Notes: a model not told the origin generated them from the letters alone. Numbered from the stretch's first letter, positions 46,559 to 55,694 are shown. The stretch is DNA of 64,000 nt from DALYJJ01 sp033763935 (GCA_033763935.1 JANRJO010000017.1:1-64000); one strand, 5' to 3'. Numbers and translations: made by a program.

Positions 46559-47308
46559 ATGTACAAACTCGTTCTGGTGCGCCACGGCGAAAGCACGTGG
46601 AATAAAGAGAACCGCTTCACGGGCTGGACGGATGTGGACCTGTCGGCGAAGGGCGTCGAGGAGGCGCGCGAGGGAGGCCGCTATCTGCGCGAGCAGGGCT
46701 TCGTTTTCGACATCGCCTATACGAGCCTGCTGAAGCGGGCCATCAAGACGCTGAACCTGGTGCTGGAGGAACTCGACCAGCTGTGGATTCCGGTGATCAA
46801 GGACTGGCGGCTCAACGAGCGCCATTACGGCGCGCTCCAGGGGCTGAACAAGGCGGAGACGGCGGCGAAGTTCGGCGAGGACCAGGTGAAGATCTGGCGC
46901 CGCAGCTACGACATTCCGCCGCCGGCGCTGGAGCCCTCCGACGAGCGCTTCCCCGGACGCGACCCGCGCTATCAACACCTGAAGCCCGGCGAGGCGCCGC
47001 TGACGGAATGCCTGAAGGACACGGTGGCGCGCTTCCTTCCGTTGTGGCATGAGACGATTGCGCCGGCGGTCCGCGGCGGCGGGCGGGTGTTGATCGCCGC
47101 GCACGGCAACAGCCTGCGCGCGCTGGTGAAGTACCTCGACAATATCGGCGATGCCGAGATTGTGGAGCTCAACATTCCGACGGGCATGCCGCTGGTCTAT
47201 GAGCTCGATGCGCAGTTGAAGCCGCTCCGGTCGTACTATCTGGGCGATCCGGAGAAGGTGAAGGCGGCCATGGAGGCGGTGGCGCGGCAGGGCAGCAAGC
47301 GGACCTGA
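46559..47308 (+). CDS. gpmA: 2,3-bisphosphoglycerate-dependent phosphoglycerate mutase
   Basis: 249 residues; GGGAGA before the ATG, 9 bases after the enolase stop. The phosphohistidine motif LVRHGESTWN (H10), FTGWTDVDLS, RLNERHYGALQGLNK and AAHGNSLRALVKYL are intact. It interconverts 3- and 2-phosphoglycerate directly before enolase in glycolysis and is surely co-transcribed with eno. Confidence 0.96.
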   Translation: MYKLVLVRHGESTWNKENRFTGWTDVDLSAKGVEEAREGGRYLREQGFVFDIAYTSLLKRAIKTLNLVLEELDQLWIPVIKDWRLNERHYGALQGLNKAETAAKFGEDQVKIWRRSYDIPPPALEPSDERFPGRDPRYQHLKPGEAPLTECLKDTVARFLPLWHETIAPAVRGGGRVLIAAHGNSLRALVKYLDNIGDAEIVELNIPTGMPLVYELDAQLKPLRSYYLGDPEKVKAAMEAVARQGSKRT

Positions 47309-47328
47309 CGGGCTTCGAGGACACCCCG

Positions 47329-47359
47329 GCCACGCTCTCCGGCGCGCGGGGAGCGTGGC
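47329..47359 (+). terminator. Hairpin after gpmA
   Basis: GCCACGCTC (47329-47337) pairs with GAGCGTGGC (47351-47359), a perfect 9-bp stem with GC-rich inner sequence. The following AATATA is not a U-tract, so termination here is plausible but may be Rho-assisted. Confidence 0.5.
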
Positions 47360-47371
47360 AATATAGGGTGT

Positions 47372-47890
47372 ATGCGAACTGTTCTTTGTTTGTCCTTGTT
47401 CGGGGCGCTTTCCGTCTATGCGCAGGGCACGGGCGCGATCAAACTGAAGGTGAAGCCCGGCGATGCCGCGGTGATACTGAACGGCAAGTACCTGGGGCCC
47501 GCCGCCAACTTCGGCTCCGGCCGCACCTACTCCGGCCTTCCGGCGGGCGAGCACGAACTGAAGCTGGTGGATCCTCGCTATGAAGATGCCGTGGTGAAGG
47601 TGAAGGTGGAAGCGGGCAAGACGGTGAAGGTGCAGCAGGAGCTGAAGAAGCTGACGCCGGCGCAGCCGCCCTTCGGCGTGTTGCGGGTGAAGCACGCGGA
47701 TCGCTTCGCGGGCGTATTTTTGAACGGCCGCTACTACGGCTGGGTGGACGAGGTCGACAACTTCGCCCAGGGCATCAAGCTGAAGGGCGGCGAGTACGAA
47801 CTCAAGGTGGTTCCCACCGCCGGCGGCGCGGAGTTCTCACAGAAGGTCAAGATCGAAGAGAACAAGACGACGCTGATCGAGGCGAAGTAG
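47372..47890 (+). CDS. Secreted PEGA-domain protein
   Basis: 172 residues with a signal peptide (MRTVLCLSLFGALSVYAQG). Two PEGA-like beta modules follow: KLKVKPGDAAVILNGKYLG...LPAGEHELKLVDPRYE and LRVKHADRFAGVFLNGRYYG...LKGGEYELKVVP. The family is thought to bind surface carbohydrate or act in envelope assembly. Its last 44 bases overlap the end of the convergent cheB gene. Confidence 0.85.
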   Translation: MRTVLCLSLFGALSVYAQGTGAIKLKVKPGDAAVILNGKYLGPAANFGSGRTYSGLPAGEHELKLVDPRYEDAVVKVKVEAGKTVKVQQELKKLTPAQPPFGVLRVKHADRFAGVFLNGRYYGWVDEVDNFAQGIKLKGGEYELKVVPTAGGAEFSQKVKIEENKTTLIEAK

Positions 47891-48968
47891 CGGGGCCGGT
47901 GGAAGCCGGCGCGGTGAGCCGCGTCAGGTGGGGAGCGATGTGGTCGAGCGCCAGGATCGCCGAAGCGGCGCCGATGCGAATGGCTTCCCGCGGCATGCCG
48001 AAGACGACGCAGCTGGCCTCATCCTGGGCGATGGTGTGGGCGCCTGCCTGGTGCATGGCCAGGAGTCCCCGGGCGCCGTCGGACCCCATGCCGGTGAGCA
48101 GAACGCCGGTCGCGTCCCGTCCCACCTGTTTCGCCACGGAGTCGAACAGCACGTCAACGGAAGGGCGCTGATAGCAGACGCGCTCGCCGTCGAACACGTG
48201 CACGCGGAACCCGTCCGGGGTGCGGCGCAGCGTCATATGGAAATTGCCGGGCGCCACCAGCGCTTCGCCCGCGCCCACGGTGTCGCCGTCCATTGCCTCG
48301 CGGACGCGGATGCGGCAGTGCTGATCGAGCCGCGCGGCGAAGGCGCGCGAGAACTGGGCGGGGATGTGTTGCACGATGACGATGGGCGGGGCAGTGGCGG
48401 GAAGCGCCGCCAACACCTGGAAGATGGCTTCGGTTCCGCCGGTAGACGCGCCGATGGCGATGAGGCGCCTGCCGCCGGCGGACGGCGCGGGGACCGGATG
48501 CGGCGGCGCGGGAGCGGGCGACGGAGCAGCCGGCTGTGCCGCTTCCGGCGCGGGGGCGCGACGGGGCCGCGCGGCAGCGGCGGCGCGCACCTTGTTGGGA
48601 AGGTCGGTCCGGAAATCGCCGACGGAGTAGGGCCCTCCCGGCTTGCAGAGAACCTCGACCGCGCCGTGGCGCAGCGCTTCCAACGCATGGTGGCAGCCGG
48701 ACTGGCCCAGTGAGCTGATGACGATGACCGGGGTGGGCCGGTGGGTCATCACCTTCTTGAGGAACGTGATGCCGTCCATGCGGGGCATCTCGATGTCGAG
48801 CGTGACGACGTCGGGCTCGAGGGCCAGGATTTTGTCGCGCGCGACGAAGGGATCGGGCGCGGTTCCCACGACTTCGATGTCGGGTTCGGAGGACAGCGCC
48901 TCGCTGAGCAGCCGGCGCACGATGGCCGAGTCGTCGACCACGAGAACTCTGATTTTGCGGTCGGTCAT
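47847..48968 (-). CDS. cheB: Chemotaxis protein-glutamate methylesterase CheB
   Basis: 373 residues. Receiver domain with phospho-acceptor D58 (VVTLDIEMPRMDG), a Pro/Ala-rich linker (about 130-165), then the methylesterase domain with catalytic S in IGASTGGTEA, H in IVQHIP and D in LLTGMGSDGARG. It removes methyl or deamidates receptor glutamates opposite CheR. Last gene of the che operon; the C-terminus overlaps the convergent PEGA gene by 44 bases. Confidence 0.96.
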   Translation of the reverse strand: MTDRKIRVLVVDDSAIVRRLLSEALSSEPDIEVVGTAPDPFVARDKILALEPDVVTLDIEMPRMDGITFLKKVMTHRPTPVIVISSLGQSGCHHALEALRHGAVEVLCKPGGPYSVGDFRTDLPNKVRAAAAARPRRAPAPEAAQPAAPSPAPAPPHPVPAPSAGGRRLIAIGASTGGTEAIFQVLAALPATAPPIVIVQHIPAQFSRAFAARLDQHCRIRVREAMDGDTVGAGEALVAPGNFHMTLRRTPDGFRVHVFDGERVCYQRPSVDVLFDSVAKQVGRDATGVLLTGMGSDGARGLLAMHQAGAHTIAQDEASCVVFGMPREAIRIGAASAILALDHIAPHLTRLTAPASTGPATSPRSASSCSLRS

Positions 48969-48997
48969 GTTACGGTCCGTTCCGGGAGCCTGCCCTT

Positions 48998-49447
48998 TCA
49001 GGCCACCTCTGCCGGCTCCAACTCGAGGACGGCCTCCACGTAGCCCTGTTCGAGGGCGTAGCAGTGTCCGAGACCGGAGAACTCCCCAGCCGTTGCCGAC
49101 GGCTCCGACAGCTCAAAACTCTGATCGGCTTCGAGAGCGCTCAAGGCACTGCCGCAGATCATGTTCGCGATCTCGCGGACGGCGTCCACCATGCGCCCTT
49201 CTTCCAACTCGCCGGCGTCGGTTCCGAGGAACGACGAGGCCAACTCCCAAGCCGCCTGCGGGCCGACGCGCAGGTGAAACGCTCCGGCGGCATGACCGCA
49301 GAAGCGGATTTCGGCGTCGATGGCGTCCTCGCCTACCGGCGCCAGGGCGGCGTCGAGCGGGCCCTCGGGGAAGGCAAAACACATGGTCTCGAGGACCTCG
49401 CTGACCGATTGATCGAGCACCTGGCCCGCGCGCTCCGCGCTACACAT
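48998..49447 (-). CDS. cheX: CheX-like CheY-P phosphatase
   Basis: 149 residues from ATG 49447, preceded by AGGAGGGG. The CheX/CheC fold is indicated by EEGRMVDAVREIANMICGSALSALE, with the E-x-x-N pair of the phosphatase helix, and by the C-terminal beta-strand GYVEAVLELEP. It should dephosphorylate the CheY encoded directly upstream, with which it overlaps by 8 bases. Confidence 0.8.
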   Translation of the reverse strand: MCSAERAGQVLDQSVSEVLETMCFAFPEGPLDAALAPVGEDAIDAEIRFCGHAAGAFHLRVGPQAAWELASSFLGTDAGELEEGRMVDAVREIANMICGSALSALEADQSFELSEPSATAGEFSGLGHCYALEQGYVEAVLELEPAEVA

Positions 49448-49844
49448 GGAACCCCTCCTGGTCCGGACGTTCAACGAGCACGCGCTCCAGTTCGTCGCGC
49501 AGCACCTCGGGCTGAAACGGCTTCCGGATGTAGCCGCGCGCTCCGAGCCCGAGCATGCGCGAGCGCCGTGCTTCGGTGGAATCGGTGGAGATCACCACCA
49601 CGGGCACGCCCCGCAGCGCCTCGTCGGCGTCCATGGTGGCCAGCATCTCCTCGCCGTTCATCACCGGCATATTGATATCGGTGAGCACCACGTCCACCGG
49701 ACGGCGGCGCATGAGTTCCAGGGCTTCCGCGCCGTTGGCCGCCTCGAGCAGAGGGTTCGCGGGGAGCCCGCTGAGCGTGACGGTACGGCGGATGATGTTT
49801 CGCATCGCGGGAGAATCGTCGACGATCAGCATCGCGATAGACAC
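49440..49844 (-). CDS. cheY: CheY-like response regulator
   Basis: 134 residues from GTG 49844, with AAAGGAG at 8 bases. A single receiver domain: IVDDSPAMRNIIRRT, phospho-acceptor D56 in VVLTDINMPVMNG, the switch threonine/serine in VVVISTDS and lysine in GYIRKPFQPE. It is the output of the CheA kinase in this operon. The target is not evident, since no flagellar or pilus genes are in the window. Confidence 0.93.
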   Translation of the reverse strand: MSIAMLIVDDSPAMRNIIRRTVTLSGLPANPLLEAANGAEALELMRRRPVDVVLTDINMPVMNGEEMLATMDADEALRGVPVVVISTDSTEARRSRMLGLGARGYIRKPFQPEVLRDELERVLVERPDQEGFHV

Positions 49845-50365
49845 GGTTCGGCTCCTTTCGCGTGCGGAGCGCGGGTACACGCTCGCAGTTCCATCTCCAC
49901 GCCGGCGCCCGTGCGAATCGAGCAGCGGCCGGTTTCAACATCCAGCCGCAGTGTTCGCGAGCCGGAGCCTCCGACGTCTTCCGACTGCACAAGGATGCCG
50001 GCTTTCCACAGGATCTTTTTCAGGGCGGCATAGTTGCGCTTGCCGATGCTGAAGACCCCATTCGGATCGAGTACCTGCGAGCCGCCCGCGACCCGTACCA
50101 CCAGGCGGTGTTTCTGGGCGCCGAGTTCGAAGGCGCGGCGGAACAGCAGCGGCAGCCCGGTATCGGCGAACATGAACGGGTTCGCGGCTGCCTTGGTCCG
50201 GTCGATGGCGGAATCCGGCAGCATGAAGTGCAGGAGGCCGCCCACTTTGGCCACGGGATCGTGAATGGCGACGCCGATACAGGAGCCGAGCGCGTAGGTG
50301 ATCAGCACCTCCGAAGGGTCCGCGCTCCAGCCGCAATCGGCCATTCCCACGATGGCTAACGGCAC
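49826..50365 (-). CDS. cheD: Chemoreceptor glutamine deamidase CheD
   Basis: 179 residues. The catalytic cysteine and histidine are in ITYALGSCIGVAIHDPVAKVGGLLHFMLP, with RVAGGSQVLDPNGVFSIGKRN as the second family block. It deamidates receptor glutamines and, with CheC/CheX-type phosphatases, can take part in adaptation. It overlaps cheR by 10 bases and cheY by 19. Confidence 0.94.
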   Translation of the reverse strand: MPLAIVGMADCGWSADPSEVLITYALGSCIGVAIHDPVAKVGGLLHFMLPDSAIDRTKAAANPFMFADTGLPLLFRRAFELGAQKHRLVVRVAGGSQVLDPNGVFSIGKRNYAALKKILWKAGILVQSEDVGGSGSRTLRLDVETGRCSIRTGAGVEMELRACTRAPHAKGAEPCLSRC

Positions 50366-51201
50366 GTGGGGCCTGCCTTTCTGTAGATGGAGGGCCGCAC
50401 GTAGGCGAGCCCGTGTTTGACACCCGTCAGGCTCTCGGCGTGGCCGACGAGCAGGTAGCCGCCTGGTGCGAGGACACGGAAGATTTTTTCAATCAGCCGC
50501 TCCTGGGTCGGGCGGTCAAAGTAGATCATGACGTTGCGGCAGAGCACCACTGCGAACGGACCCATGGAGGGGAAGGGCTCGATCAGGTTGACGCGCCGGA
50601 ATTCGACCTGCTGCGCCAGCTTCGGCTTGATGCGGTAGCTGCCGGAGAAACGCCCGTTCCCGCGCAGGAAGTAACGCGGCAGCCACTCCTTAGGCAGCGA
50701 GTCGAGGCGGTCGGCCGAGTACACTCCCCGGCGCGCGCTTTCGAGCGCCGGCTCGGAGACGTCGCTGGCCAGAAGTTGAATCTGCCGCGCGGCGGGGCCC
50801 AGCGCGGCGTCGGCCGACATGAGCAGCGTGTACGGCTCCTCGCCGGTGGACGAGGCCGCGCACCACACCGCGATCCGGCCGTTGCGGGCGGCCTCGGGAA
50901 AGACGGTGGTGTTGAGAAAGTCGAAGTGCGCCGCCTCCCGGAGGAAGCTGGTGTGATGGGTGGTCAGCGCATCGATGGCGGCGGCCATCACCGGCCCGTT
51001 CGGCTGCTCTTTGAGACAGCGGAAGTATTCGCGGAAGCTGCCGAAGCCGAGGCGCCGAATCTGCTTACCGAGCCGCGAGGCCACCAGTTCTTCCTTGCCG
51101 GGCTTGAGGTCGAGCCCGCAGGTGTCATAGGCCAGCCGGCACACCATGCCGAACTCCTCGGGTGTCAGCACCAGTCCGCGGCTCTGGTCGGAGGGGTTCA
51201 C
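50356..51201 (-). CDS. cheR: Chemotaxis protein methyltransferase CheR
   Basis: 281 residues from GTG 51201, with GGAGG at 6 bases, 1 base after the cheA stop. The all-helical N-terminal domain (EFGMVCRLAYDTCGLDL, HTSFLREAAHF) and SAM domain (IAVWCAASSTGEEPYTL, FAVVLCRNVMIYF, GYLLVGHAESL) are complete. It methylates receptor glutamates. The receptor in this operon lacks a C-terminal CheR-docking pentapeptide. Confidence 0.95.
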   Translation of the reverse strand: MNPSDQSRGLVLTPEEFGMVCRLAYDTCGLDLKPGKEELVASRLGKQIRRLGFGSFREYFRCLKEQPNGPVMAAAIDALTTHHTSFLREAAHFDFLNTTVFPEAARNGRIAVWCAASSTGEEPYTLLMSADAALGPAARQIQLLASDVSEPALESARRGVYSADRLDSLPKEWLPRYFLRGNGRFSGSYRIKPKLAQQVEFRRVNLIEPFPSMGPFAVVLCRNVMIYFDRPTQERLIEKIFRVLAPGGYLLVGHAESLTGVKHGLAYVRPSIYRKAGPTCR

Positions 51202-51202
51202 G

Positions 51203-53041
51203 TTACGCCTCCAAGGCGAAGATGCCGTCGAGGTCGAGCACCAGGCCCACGCGGCCATCGCCGAGAATGGCGCCGCCGGCAACGCCGGGAATGTTCTTGA
51301 GCGCCTCGCCGAGGTTCTTGATGACCACCTCCTGCTTGCCGATCAGCTCATCCACCAGCAGGCCGTAGGGCTTGCCGCGCGACTCCGAGATGACCATCAC
51401 GCTCTCGCAGGGCTCTTCGGATTTGGGCGTCACGCGGAACTGGCGGTAGAGGCGGCGGACCGGCATCAGCCGTTCCCGCACCAGCGCATATTCGGCGCGG
51501 CCTTCCACCGTATTCACCATGCCCTCGGAGGGGCGCACCACTTCCTTCACGGCGAACAGCGGCACGATATAGCGCTCGCCGCCCACGCTGACCACGAGCC
51601 CGTCCAGGATGGCGAGCGTCAGGGGCAGCTTGAAGGTGAACTGCGTGCCTTCGCCGGCGCGGGAGCGAATGTCGATGCGGCCGCGCAGCTTCTCGATCTG
51701 GCGGCGGACAACGTCCATACCCACGCCGCGGCCGGAGACGTCGGTGACTTTTTCCGCCGTGGAGAAGCCGGGGTGGAAGATGAGCTGCTGAATCTCTTCG
51801 TCGGGCAGAGGCCCGTCCACCAGGCCTTTCTCGATGGCCTTGGCCAGGATCTTCTGGCAGTCGAGTCCCTTGCCGTCGTCGCTGACCTCGATGGCGATGT
51901 TGCCCGCCTGGTGATAGGCCTTGAGGCGCAGGCGCCCGGCGGGCGGCTTTCCTTTGGCCACGCGAGTAGCGCTCGGTTCAATGCCGTGGTCGACGGCATT
52001 GCGGATCATGTGCATCAGGGGATCGGCGAGCTCTTCGACGAGGTTGCGGTCGAGTTCGGTCTCCTCGCCGCTCAGCTCCACTTCCACCTGCTTGGAGAAT
52101 TTGCGCGCCAGGTCGCGCGTGAGGCGCGACATCTTCTGAAACAGCGCGCCGATCGGCACCATGCGAATGGACATGGCGGTCTTCTGCAGCTCGTTGGTGG
52201 CGCGCGCGAGCTGCGTCAGGTTGCGGAGCAGCCGCGGGGAGCGGACCGCGGCGAGGTCGGAATCATGCCGCAGCAGGCTTTGCGCAATCACCATCTCGCC
52301 GACCAGGTCGACCAGGCTGTCGAGCTTGTGCGTGTCCACCTTCACCGAGCGCTGTTCGGTGGCGAGCGGACGGCGGGCTTCGGCTTCGCCGGGAGCGGGG
52401 GCCTCAGCGGCGGCGGCCGTCACCGGCCTTTCGTTGGGCGCCGGAGCTTCCTCCGGCGCAGGGCTTTCTTCGGTCACTGCGACCGCCTCGGGCTCACCGG
52501 CGGGGGCGGAGGCGAGACGCCGCACGCGCTCGAGGAGAGCGCCCTTCGGCGGTACTTCCCCGGCCTCCGCGCCGGCCGCCTGCGCGTCCAGACGCTCGAG
52601 CCACTGCTTCAGGAAATCGGCGCCGGCGAGCAGCACATCGATGAACACGGGCGTGATGCGAAGGGTGCCCTGCCGCACCAGGTCGAGCGCCGTTTCGATC
52701 TCGTGCGCTACTTCGCGGACGTCGTCCAGCTCCAGAAACCCGGCGAGTCCTTTGATGGTGTGAAAGCTGCGGAACACGGAGTGGATGGATTCCGCCGCGT
52801 CCGCATCCTGGTCGAGCACCAGCAGCTGCGCTTCGAGCGACAGCAGGTGCTCCTGCGATTCCACGATGAAGTCGCGAATCAGCTCGGGGTCCTGCGCGAG
52901 GGCGTATGCCGGTGCGGTCGAGACGGCGGGTGAAGGAGCGGCGACAGCCTCGGCGAGCCGCTCGATGCTGGATGCGCCGGCCGGCGCCTCCTGCTGTTTC
53001 AATGTGTCCTGAGACTGTGTTTCCTGATGCTCGCGCTGCAT
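51203..53041 (-). CDS. cheA: Chemotaxis histidine kinase CheA
   Basis: 612 residues. Hpt domain with phospho-accepting H94 in FRSFHTIKGLAG, an Ala/Pro/Glu linker where a CheY-binding P2 domain would be, dimerisation domain (KVDTHKLDSLVDLVGEMVIAQ), ATPase (NAVDHGIE, VSDDGKGLD, TDVSGRGVGMDVV, GTQFTFKLPLTLAI) and a C-terminal CheW-like domain ending VLDLDGIFALEA. Apparently lacks a recognisable P2 domain. Confidence 0.96.
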   Translation of the reverse strand: MQREHQETQSQDTLKQQEAPAGASSIERLAEAVAAPSPAVSTAPAYALAQDPELIRDFIVESQEHLLSLEAQLLVLDQDADAAESIHSVFRSFHTIKGLAGFLELDDVREVAHEIETALDLVRQGTLRITPVFIDVLLAGADFLKQWLERLDAQAAGAEAGEVPPKGALLERVRRLASAPAGEPEAVAVTEESPAPEEAPAPNERPVTAAAAEAPAPGEAEARRPLATEQRSVKVDTHKLDSLVDLVGEMVIAQSLLRHDSDLAAVRSPRLLRNLTQLARATNELQKTAMSIRMVPIGALFQKMSRLTRDLARKFSKQVEVELSGEETELDRNLVEELADPLMHMIRNAVDHGIEPSATRVAKGKPPAGRLRLKAYHQAGNIAIEVSDDGKGLDCQKILAKAIEKGLVDGPLPDEEIQQLIFHPGFSTAEKVTDVSGRGVGMDVVRRQIEKLRGRIDIRSRAGEGTQFTFKLPLTLAILDGLVVSVGGERYIVPLFAVKEVVRPSEGMVNTVEGRAEYALVRERLMPVRRLYRQFRVTPKSEEPCESVMVISESRGKPYGLLVDELIGKQEVVIKNLGEALKNIPGVAGGAILGDGRVGLVLDLDGIFALEA

Positions 53042-53064
53042 GATGCCACCCCTTCGCCTGCCTG

Positions 53065-54228
53065 TTAGAACTCGGTGAATCCGTCTTCCATGGGGAAGGG
53101 ATCCTTCTCTGCTACCGCTGCTTTCTGGATTGCGGGCCGCGCGGCCGCCTGTGCGGGCCGGGACGCGGGCTTACGCGGGGCGGGGGCGCGGTGAGCAGCG
53201 ACGGCGTGCTCCGGCGTCGTCTTGCTTGGCAAGGCCATGCGGAGCGTTTCTGCTTCCATGCCGCCGCCCACCACCGCTTCCAGTTTCTCCACCGCCTCGC
53301 GCAGCACTTTGGCCTGCGTGCTCATCTCCCGGCTGGCGGAGGCCGATTCCTCGGCGCTGGCGGCGGTGCGCTGCGTCACCTGCTCCATCTGCGAGATCGC
53401 CTTGGCCATCTGCTCGATCCCGCGGGCCTGTTCCTGGCTGGACACGCTGACTTCGTCCACCAGCGTCTTGACCTTGGTGGCGCTCGAGGTGATGGCCGAC
53501 ACCGACGCGGCCACGCGCTCGAGCTTCGTCCGGCCCTCCGACGATTTGGCGATCGACTCTTCGATCAGCACCGCGGTGTCGCGCGCCGCCTGCGCGCAGC
53601 GCTGAGCGAGGTTGCGGACCTCGTCGGCCACCACCGCAAAGCCCATGCCCGCTTCGCCGGCGCGCGCCGCTTCGACGGCGGCGTTGAGGGCGAGAATGTT
53701 GGTCTGGAAGGCGATCTCGTCGATCACTTTGATGATGCGCGAGATTTTGTCGCTGGAGGCGTTGATCTCGCCCATCGATTCGACCATCTCGCCGAGCGTC
53801 GCGTTCGCCTGTCCGACGAACCCGTCCACTTCCTTCATGACCTCGGCCGCGGCGTTCGAGTTCTCAGCGTTCTTGCGCGTCATGGAGTTCATCTCCTCCG
53901 TGGACGCCGAGGTCTGTTCGAGCGACGCCGCCTGCTGGCCGGCGCCGTGCGCCAGCGCGTCGCTGGCCGAGGCTACCTCGCCCGAGGCTGCCGCTACGCG
54001 CTTGGCGCCGGCGGAGAGATCGGATGCGACCGACCGCAAGGAGCTCAGTCCGGCGCGCAGGAACCAGCCGCCCGCCGCGGAGCCGGCCAGGGCTACCAGG
54101 CCGAGGAGGGCGGTCGCCCAATCCAGGCCGCTCCTGGACGCCGAGACGACGAACATGAGCACGGTCAGCGCCGCCGAGACGCCGAAGCACAAGTAGAGTT
54201 TGGACCCGATTGAATTGTGTCCGGACAT
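53065..54228 (-). CDS. Methyl-accepting chemotaxis protein without a sensor domain
   Basis: 387 residues. Two closely spaced helices (LCFGVSAALTVLMFVVSA and WATALLGLVALAGSAAGGWFL) leave only a few residues outside, with no periplasmic, PAS or evident HAMP domain. The cytoplasmic coiled coil carries the CheA/CheW-binding hairpin tip VIDEIAFQTNILALNAAVEAARAGE (shown in part as IAFQTNILALNAAVEAA). The C-terminal tail is Ala/Pro-rich and ends DGFTEF, not a CheR pentapeptide. It may sense membrane state or form a cluster scaffold. Confidence 0.9.
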   Translation of the reverse strand: MSGHNSIGSKLYLCFGVSAALTVLMFVVSASRSGLDWATALLGLVALAGSAAGGWFLRAGLSSLRSVASDLSAGAKRVAAASGEVASASDALAHGAGQQAASLEQTSASTEEMNSMTRKNAENSNAAAEVMKEVDGFVGQANATLGEMVESMGEINASSDKISRIIKVIDEIAFQTNILALNAAVEAARAGEAGMGFAVVADEVRNLAQRCAQAARDTAVLIEESIAKSSEGRTKLERVAASVSAITSSATKVKTLVDEVSVSSQEQARGIEQMAKAISQMEQVTQRTAASAEESASASREMSTQAKVLREAVEKLEAVVGGGMEAETLRMALPSKTTPEHAVAAHRAPAPRKPASRPAQAAARPAIQKAAVAEKDPFPMEDGFTEF

Positions 54229-54240
54229 GCCTGTTCTCCC

Positions 54241-54765
54241 TCAGTGACCCAACAGCGTTTCGAGGCCGCTCAGCTCCTGGGCCGACAGGACGCGATCGAT
54301 GTCCAGCAGGATTTTCACCTTGCCCTTGATCTTGGCCATGCCCATGACGTAGGGGATTTCCACTCCGCCGCCGAATTCCGGCGTGTTCTCGATGTCCCCG
54401 CTTTGCAGATTCAATACCTCAGAGACGCCGTCCACCACGATGCCCATCATGGTGAGCGCGTCGTGCACCTTCACCTGCACCACAATGATGCAGGTGCGCT
54501 GGGTGTACTCGAGCTCGGGCAGGTTGAACTTGAGCCGCAGGTCGACCACCGGGATCACTTTGCCGCGCAGGTTGATGACGCCCTTGACGTGCACCGGCGT
54601 CTGCGGAACAGCGGTGATTTCTTCGACGCCCATGATCTCGCGCACCTTCAGCACCTGGATCGCGAACTCTTCGCGCGCCAGCCCGAACGTCAGATATTTG
54701 CCCGCCAGCGAGTCGGTCTTAGTAACGTGCTGGCTTTCCGGTTTTTCAAGTAAGGTAGCGGCCAT
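54241..54765 (-). CDS. cheW: Chemotaxis coupling protein CheW
   Basis: 174 residues, a single CheW domain: KYLTFGLAREEFAIQVLKVREIMG, VKGVINLRGKVIPVVDLR and GIVVDGVSEVLNL (shown in segments). It bridges the receptor and CheA. First gene of the che operon, 12 bases before the receptor gene; the preceding yqgE-like gene on the same strand ends 78 bases upstream. Confidence 0.95.
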   Translation of the reverse strand: MAATLLEKPESQHVTKTDSLAGKYLTFGLAREEFAIQVLKVREIMGVEEITAVPQTPVHVKGVINLRGKVIPVVDLRLKFNLPELEYTQRTCIIVVQVKVHDALTMMGIVVDGVSEVLNLQSGDIENTPEFGGGVEIPYVMGMAKIKGKVKILLDIDRVLSAQELSGLETLLGH

Positions 54766-54843
54766 CTCGTATGTCTCCCAGCGCTCCCACTAGCGGAGTG
54801 CGCGAATGTTGCGGCCCGCCCCGGGGGGGTGAGCACAACTAAC

Positions 54844-55488
54844 TCATCGTGAAGAAATGGGAAACCTTGAATGGGAAGGGCCGGCGGGAGGGCTCCACGC
54901 CATCTGACGTTCCATCTGCGCGATCAGCCGCTGCCAGAGCGTGAGGGGGTCCTCGTCGAACACCTCCGACGGGCGCGCGGGGAAGACGTGCCAGGAGCCG
55001 AGCGCGATTTCGCGTTCCAGCTGCCCCTTGCCCCACCCCGAGTAGCCTGCGAAGATCCGCAGCCTGGCGGGGTCGACGCCCTTGGCGATCAGCCGCTCGA
55101 GCACGGCGACGGTGTTGACCAGGTGAACGTCGGCGAAGACGCGGAGCGTTTCGCCGGGCGGCGCCGCGGAGCGCAGCAGGGCCACGATGCCGTTGGGCGC
55201 CACGGGGCCGCCGGTGAACAGCGGCTGGTTCGCGCCCTGCACCCGGGCGAAGTCCGGGAAGGCGCGCGCCACCTTCACGCGGGCGGGGCGGTTCACGATG
55301 AGGCCCATGGTGCCGCTGGAGTCGCGCTGCGTCAGCAGCACCACGGTCTCAGAGAAGTTTGGATCCGGCAGGTCGCGGTGCGCCACCAGGAAGGCCCCCG
55401 CCGAGATGCGCGGAAGGCCGTCGTCGCGCCGCTGGGCGGCAGCGGCAACGACCAGCGCCAGGCTGAGGAAGAAGACGCGTGCGCGCAC
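54844..55488 (-). CDS. YqgE/AlgH-family protein with a signal peptide
   Basis: 214 residues. The UPF0301 (YqgE) signatures are clear: AGAFLVAHRDLPDPNFSETVVLL, GTMGLIVNRPA, LFTGGPV and the C-terminal RIFAGYSGWGKGQLEREI with WHVFPA. Classic YqgE proteins are cytoplasmic and about 185 residues; this one begins with a leader (RVFFLSLALVVAAAAQ) that should export it. Function of the family is unknown. Confidence 0.88.
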   Translation of the reverse strand: MRARVFFLSLALVVAAAAQRRDDGLPRISAGAFLVAHRDLPDPNFSETVVLLTQRDSSGTMGLIVNRPARVKVARAFPDFARVQGANQPLFTGGPVAPNGIVALLRSAAPPGETLRVFADVHLVNTVAVLERLIAKGVDPARLRIFAGYSGWGKGQLEREIALGSWHVFPARPSEVFDEDPLTLWQRLIAQMERQMAWSPPAGPSHSRFPISSR

Positions 55489-55694
55489 TCAAGCACACTA
55501 TCGCACGTCGGGGAGGGGGCGGCGTGCGGTGTTCCGGCGCGTTGCGGCGGCGGAGGTATCGGGGATTTCCGTAAGCCTGTGCGAGCGGGCGTCCGGGCCG
55601 TGCCGCGTGCTCACCTGCATAGTACTTTTCCGCTCGATGTCAGATTGAAACCCGGCCGGTAGCAAGGCATCCTACCCCATTAGGGGTGTAGGGT

